NCBI GenBank assembly: GCA_015056015.1
Contig: SVHD01000002.1
Coordinates: 1 to 64,000, forward strand
Direction of reading: 5' to 3'
Length of the DNA: 64,000 bases
From: Clostridiales bacterium
GTDB lineage: Bacteria; Bacillota; Clostridia; Christensenellales; Aristaeellaceae
The notes below the pieces were generated by a model that worked only from the letters and a program-made list of their open reading frames with translations, did no database searches and had not been told where the DNA came from. Shown in pieces: positions 59,738-64,000 of this stretch (position 1 is the stretch's first letter; each line of letters starts with the position of its first letter). Position numbers and translations under genes: made by a program.

Positions 59738-60069
59738 TGCTTGCTTCCTCCAATTATCTTTTTTTCTGTGAGCTGAAGATAGCGCGGATATTCATCCGCA
59801 ATGTCACGCAGGCCCTGGCGCAGGAAACCGAAAATCACCTGGGCGTCATGCCCTGCATTTTCGGGAAGATATGCCTTCATCAGGCCATCCTCGACCTGGA
59901 TTTTTGCTTCAATTCCCGCCACCGATTCCAGCGCATTGACGCAGGTGGTAGTGAGAATGGATACCGCCGCGCAGACAATATCACTGCCCGCCTCGGCATA
60001 TCCCGCATGGCCCTTGCATTCAAAGCCGGTAAATTCCCCGGCATTTTTCAGCAGCGTGACCCGAATCAT
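59731..60069 (-). CDS. prp: Ribosomal-processing cysteine protease Prp
   Basis: [34 protein letters not shown]. Confidence 0.93.
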   Translation of the reverse strand: MIRVTLLKNAGEFTGFECKGHAGYAEAGSDIVCAAVSILTTTCVNALESVAGIEAKIQVEDGLMKAYLPENAGHDAQVIFGFLRQGLRDIADEYPRYLQLTEKKIIGGSKQC

Positions 60070-60073
60070 GCCA

Positions 60074-60379
60074 TCAGGCGTTCACGCCGGTGATTTCCAC
60101 CTGGGTGAAGGGCTGACGATGGCCAGCCTTGCGGCGATAGTTCTTCTTGCTCTTATACTTGAAGACAACGATCTTTTCGCCCTTGCCATGGCGAACGACC
60201 TTACCGGTCACGGTAGCACCTTCGATGTAGGGAGAGCCCACTTCGATGGTTTCGCCGGAGAGCATCATCACGGGGAAGGAGACGACGTCGCCAACTTCGT
60301 TTTCAAGCTTTTCGATGTAGATAGTGTCCCCCTCGGACACACGGTACTGTTTGCCGCCGGTAGCAATAATCGCGTACAT
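60074..60379 (-). CDS. rplU: Ribosomal protein L21
   Basis: [25 protein letters not shown] ... [13 protein letters not shown]. Confidence 0.97.
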   Translation of the reverse strand: MYAIIATGGKQYRVSEGDTIYIEKLENEVGDVVSFPVMMLSGETIEVGSPYIEGATVTGKVVRHGKGEKIVVFKYKSKKNYRRKAGHRQPFTQVEITGVNA

Positions 60380-60394
60380 TTGGGCAGCACCTCC

Positions 60395-60493
60395 TTTTTT
60401 TACTCGCCGGAATTTCCCTGGAGGGGAAGGATGGCATCTTTCAGCCACGGGGCAGCATGTGCATGCGTTTAGAGCCCCTTCCGCGCGGCTTAC
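60395..60493 (-). ncRNA. Candidate ribosomal L21 leader
   Basis: Position between rplU and promoter TTGACA-N17-TAAAAT (minus, 60528-60500); stem-forming GTGGCTGAAAGATGCCATCC and GGAAGGGGCTC segments; family match not verified. Confidence 0.4.
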
Positions 60494-60574
60494 CAAAGAA
60501 TTTTATCATATTCAATACTGCATGTCAAGGATTTTTCCAGGAAAACCAAGGGTTTTTGGCATTTTTCTTCTTTT

Positions 60575-61843
60575 CTATGCCATCAGCATCTGCCGGAAAA
60601 AGGCCGTCCCCCGCAGCAGATTTTCAATGCTCAACCTTTCATCCACCCCGTGGATGCGGCCCATCTCCTCCGGCGGCAGAATAAAGGGGCTGAAGCGGTA
60701 AATATAGGGGCAGATGGCCTCCATCCGCCGGGCGTCGGAGCTGCCGGTGAGCAGATAGGGCGCAATAATCGCCTCGGGAAAATGCACATGGATGGCGGTG
60801 GCCAGGGCATCCCAGGCGGCGCCGGAGGCGGGGGAAATCAGGCTGGGTTCATCCATCACATCCACCGATACCAGAATTCTGTCATCGGCGATGACCCGCT
60901 GAATCCGCTTGAGCAATTCCTTGGCCCCTTCTCCGGGCAGAATGGAGGCCTGAAAGGTCATGGCCGCCTTTTCTCCCCGCAGGGCGTCGCCCTGCATGGC
61001 GCTGAGCATCACCTGGGTGCGGCTCAAGGCGCAGCCATAATGAGTATGCTCCAATTTTCGCAAAAAGCGATTCTGTAAATATCCCGGATGGGCGGCACAA
61101 AAACGCTGAAACCCCGACATTTCATCCGCAAGGGCAAAAAGCATTTGCCCGGTAACCTGGCAGATCCGGGGCACAAAAAACATTCGCTGCAATCTTTCTG
61201 CGGCGTGGATCAATGCTTCGGTGGATTTTTCCCCGTCCGCAGTCATGGTGAAGCACATTCTTCCCTTTTCCGCCACGCCAATCAGCGCCGTCTGCCGCTC
61301 GCAAAGGGTGGGCAGATGGGTGACAGAGCCGCCCTCATCCAATACGAAAGCGGGCCTTACGCCCCTGCTTTCCAGCAGGCGACACATTTTTTCCATGCTG
61401 CCTCCCCGGATTTCTTCGTCACAGGAAAAGGCAAAATAGATATCCCCTCTGGGCGAAAAATGATTCGTCAGCAGCATTTCCGCCGCCGTAAGCAGGGCAA
61501 TCAAATGGCCCTTCATATCCGCAGCGCCCCGTCCGTAAACAAAACCATCCCTGATTTCGCCGGAAAAAGGCCCCACGCTCCATTGCTCCGGATTGCGGAT
61601 CGGGGCCACATCCAGATGGGATAAAAATACCAGCGGCTGGGCATTTCCGCTTCCCGGAAGGGATAAAAGCATGGCCCTTCCATCCACGATTTCGCAGTTT
61701 GCCGTCGAAAAAAGAAGGGGGAAAAGTTCCCGCAAAATGGTATGCAATTGGGTAAAAGACGCATCGGAACCGGCGGCCAGCGTTGGCTGCTGAATAGCCA
61801 GAGAAAGGGCCCGGGCCGAGCGTTTTTCCACCGCCTGCTGCAT
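60575..61843 (-). CDS. M20 family metallopeptidase (PM20D1/carboxypeptidase S-like)
   Basis: VFLSHLDVAPI, YGRGAADMKGHLIALLTAAE, FAFSCDEEIRGGSME. Confidence 0.9.
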   Translation of the reverse strand: MQQAVEKRSARALSLAIQQPTLAAGSDASFTQLHTILRELFPLLFSTANCEIVDGRAMLLSLPGSGNAQPLVFLSHLDVAPIRNPEQWSVGPFSGEIRDGFVYGRGAADMKGHLIALLTAAEMLLTNHFSPRGDIYFAFSCDEEIRGGSMEKMCRLLESRGVRPAFVLDEGGSVTHLPTLCERQTALIGVAEKGRMCFTMTADGEKSTEALIHAAERLQRMFFVPRICQVTGQMLFALADEMSGFQRFCAAHPGYLQNRFLRKLEHTHYGCALSRTQVMLSAMQGDALRGEKAAMTFQASILPGEGAKELLKRIQRVIADDRILVSVDVMDEPSLISPASGAAWDALATAIHVHFPEAIIAPYLLTGSSDARRMEAICPYIYRFSPFILPPEEMGRIHGVDERLSIENLLRGTAFFRQMLMA

Positions 61844-61940
61844 TTTTCAATCTCCTTTGCTGAATAGATTCGGTATTATCTTCTCTTTTTTCTCCGCTTT
61901 CCCTGCCGGAAAACAGCAAAAATTCAAAAATTTACGATGC

Positions 61941-62027
61941 AAAAAATACCGAAAAAACGGCGCGAAAAAATTCTCGGTTTCTTCGATTTTTCCCCTGAAA
62001 AATTTTTTCGTTTTTTCGGTATTTTTT
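61941..62027. repeat. Long inverted repeat in the divergent intergenic region
   Basis: aaaaaataccgaaaaaacg (61941-61959) and cgttttttcggtatttttt (62009-62027). Confidence 0.7.
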
Positions 62028-62161
62028 TCGCCTTCTCCGGGAAAAATCGCTGAAAAAGGCGACAAAAAATGAAAGAAAACGAAGTTTTTTTTGAAAACAT
62101 ATGGCATCCCTTGCATGAACATGATATAATATCCGCGGATCTTTGGAAGATGATGGGGGGA

Positions 62162-62386
62162 ATGCATGTGGCCCAGGGTGCCGGGTGGCGAGTGATCCAC
62201 ATGACACGCAGCGAAAAGCACGCCAACGAAATTCTTGCGCTCCTGTCGCAGGAAGGCATTTTGGCGCGCAGCAAGCAGGTGTATCGTACCGTTTCTTCCG
62301 AAGAAAACTATTATGAAATTATGGTGCTCGGGGCAGAAGCAAGGGAAGCCCAGCAGCTTCTGATTGAGAATAATCTGCTGCTCTGA
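62162..62386 (+). CDS. Small DUF2007-like protein upstream of pfkA (start uncertain)
   Basis: SD ggggggaa before ATG 62162; WRVIHMTRSEKHANEILALLSQEGILARSKQVYRTVSSEENYYEIMVL. Confidence 0.6.
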   Translation: MHVAQGAGWRVIHMTRSEKHANEILALLSQEGILARSKQVYRTVSSEENYYEIMVLGAEAREAQQLLIENNLLL

Positions 62387-62414
62387 GCCTGAAGGAATGT
62401 AAGGAGAGATCATT

Positions 62415-63464
62415 ATGTCCAACATCGCAGTATTGACCAGCGGCGGCGATAGCCCCGGCATGAACGCGGCGGTTATGTCCGTTGCGCGCAACGCTGCTTC
62501 TTATGGCATGCCCCTGATTGGCATCAAGCGGGGCTATAACGGCCTGCTTGGCCGATCCAAGAATCCGGCGGAGGATTATACTCGCCTGGATCTGGATACC
62601 ATTCTGGATATCGCCGATTTGCCCGGCACTTGGCTGCGCACTGCCCGCTGCCGCGAATTTCTGGATCCCGCCATTCGCGAAAAGGCCGCCCGTACCCTGC
62701 GGGAACTGGATGTTTCCGGGCTGGTGGTCATCGGCGGCGATGGCAGCTTCCAGGGCGCCATGCGTCTTTGCGAGCTGGGCATCCCCTGTATCGGCATTCC
62801 CGGCACCATCGATAATGACCTGGCCTATACCGAAATGACCCTGGGTTATGATACCGCCGTCAATGTATGCGTGGACGCCGTGCGCGCCATCCGCGCCACC
62901 TCCCGTTCCCATGATCGCCCCCACGTGGTGGAAGTAATGGGCCGGGATTGCGGTGATATCGCCCTTTCCACCGCTGCCGCCACCGGCGCTGAAATCGTGG
63001 TGGTGCCTGAAGTGAAATGGAAGGTGGATGATGTGGCCGCCCAGCTGAACCGGCAGATTGCCATGGGCAACACCCGCGCCACCGTCATCGTGGCCGAAGG
63101 CTGCTGGCAATCCATGGCCCCCTTTGACGTTTATAAATTCCTGCTCCCCTACGGCAAGCAGGTTTTCCAGGGCGAATCCATGACGGCCGAACGCTTTGCC
63201 AGCGTGCTCAAGCGCAAGTGCGGCATGGTGGAAGCCCGGCATACCGTCATCGGCTATACCCAGCGCGGCTCCACGCCCACGGCCCGGGACAGCATTTTCG
63301 CTTTCGAAGCCGGCGCCCTGGCGGTGCAGCTACTGAAAAACGGCGTAAGCAATCAGGTAATCGGCGTGAAGAACGGGCGTACCTTTCATATGCCCATTGA
63401 AAAGGCCCTGGCCGAAAAGCATCGCTTCAACCGCAAGCTCTTCAATCAAATCAATTCCCTGTAA
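62415..63464 (+). CDS. pfkA: 6-phosphofructokinase
   Basis: IAVLTSGGDSPGMNAAV, VIGGDGSFQGA, GIPGTIDNDLAYTEMTLGYDTAVN, MGRDCGDIAL. Confidence 0.95.
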   Translation: MSNIAVLTSGGDSPGMNAAVMSVARNAASYGMPLIGIKRGYNGLLGRSKNPAEDYTRLDLDTILDIADLPGTWLRTARCREFLDPAIREKAARTLRELDVSGLVVIGGDGSFQGAMRLCELGIPCIGIPGTIDNDLAYTEMTLGYDTAVNVCVDAVRAIRATSRSHDRPHVVEVMGRDCGDIALSTAAATGAEIVVVPEVKWKVDDVAAQLNRQIAMGNTRATVIVAEGCWQSMAPFDVYKFLLPYGKQVFQGESMTAERFASVLKRKCGMVEARHTVIGYTQRGSTPTARDSIFAFEAGALAVQLLKNGVSNQVIGVKNGRTFHMPIEKALAEKHRFNRKLFNQINSL

Positions 63465-63479
63465 GCGTATGGATATATG

Positions 63480-63595
63480 TTGCGAGAGGGCCTTTCTTTT
63501 AGAAAAAAGAAAGGCCCTCTCGCGCTCTCCCAAAGAAAATCATTCTGGATTTTACAAGCTTTTTCTTACCGGCCCGAATGCCAGTGAAGCAATTC
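63480..63595 (+). repeat. Dispersed double-hairpin repeat, copy 14 (CTGG/CCAG type)
   Basis: ttgcgagagggcctttcttttagaaaaaagaaaggccctctcgcgctctcccaaagaaaatcattctgga ... atgccagtg. Confidence 0.8.
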
Positions 63596-63619
63596 CACTG
63601 CGCGCTTTTGAGGTACACC

Positions 63620-64000
63620 ATGTTCATCGCCGATTTGCACATTCATTCCAAATATTCCCGGGCCACCAGCGGGGATTGCGATTTGCCCCATCTGGATCTT
63701 TGGGCACGGAAAAAGGGAATTCACCTGGTTGGCACCGGGGATTTTACCCATCCCAAATGGCGGCAGGAAATCAGCGAAATGCTTTCGCCCCTGGGCAATG
63801 GCTTTTATGCGCTCAATGAGGAATACCGCCTGCCCTGCGCCGTTCCCGGGGCCATTCCGCCCCAATTCGTGCTTTCCAGCGAAATCAGCACCATCTACAA
63901 GCGGGACAACAAAACCAGGAAGGTGCATCATGTGATTCTGCTGCCCGATCTGGATGCGGCGGAGGATTTTTCCCATCGGCTGGAGGCCATCGGCAATCTG
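63620..64000 (+). CDS. PHP-domain protein (endonuclease Q/YqxK-like), truncated by window edge
   Basis: MFIADLHIHSKYSRATSGDCDLPHLDLWARKKGIHLVGTGDFTHPKWRQEI. Confidence 0.8.
   Translation, partial: MFIADLHIHSKYSRATSGDCDLPHLDLWARKKGIHLVGTGDFTHPKWRQEISEMLSPLGNGFYALNEEYRLPCAVPGAIPPQFVLSSEISTIYKRDNKTRKVHHVILLPDLDAAEDFSHRLEAIGNL

Overview
GC-rich Firmicutes (Clostridia-like) chromosomal window, about 90% coding, with no transposase, CRISPR array, prophage or tRNA that I could recognise. Gene content, left to right: a likely rRNA promoter/leader at the left edge (reading leftwards), class A beta-lactamase-like protein, mgtE with a long leader, tmcAL, two-subunit fumarate hydratase, DacF-type carboxypeptidase, a maltose-type ABC importer, parB-parA next to a probable oriC and dnaA, and a four-subunit 2-oxoacid:ferredoxin oxidoreductase operon. 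The last of these is divergent from a T-box-controlled XRE-cupin-acyl-CoA synthetase fusion gene. Next come a second sugar ABC importer, a heterodimeric ABC exporter, a nitrogen/serine cluster (serC, serA, glutamine synthetase III, amidohydrolase, gdhA), the frr-uppS-cdsA-dxr-rseP-ispG-polC block, tandem VanW proteins, rplU-prp-rpmA, pfkA and a truncated PHP-domain gene. Two observations stand out. (1) A dispersed intergenic repeat family (14 copies seen by eye, both orientations) is built from a long hairpin, a conserved linker and a second small stem. The second stem shows compensatory changes between subfamilies (CGGG/CCCG, CTGG/CCAG, ATGGG/CCCAT). (2) The T-box / XRE-cupin-acyl-CoA synthetase locus has back-to-back promoters flanking a candidate operator. 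All calls are by eye; no database search was run.
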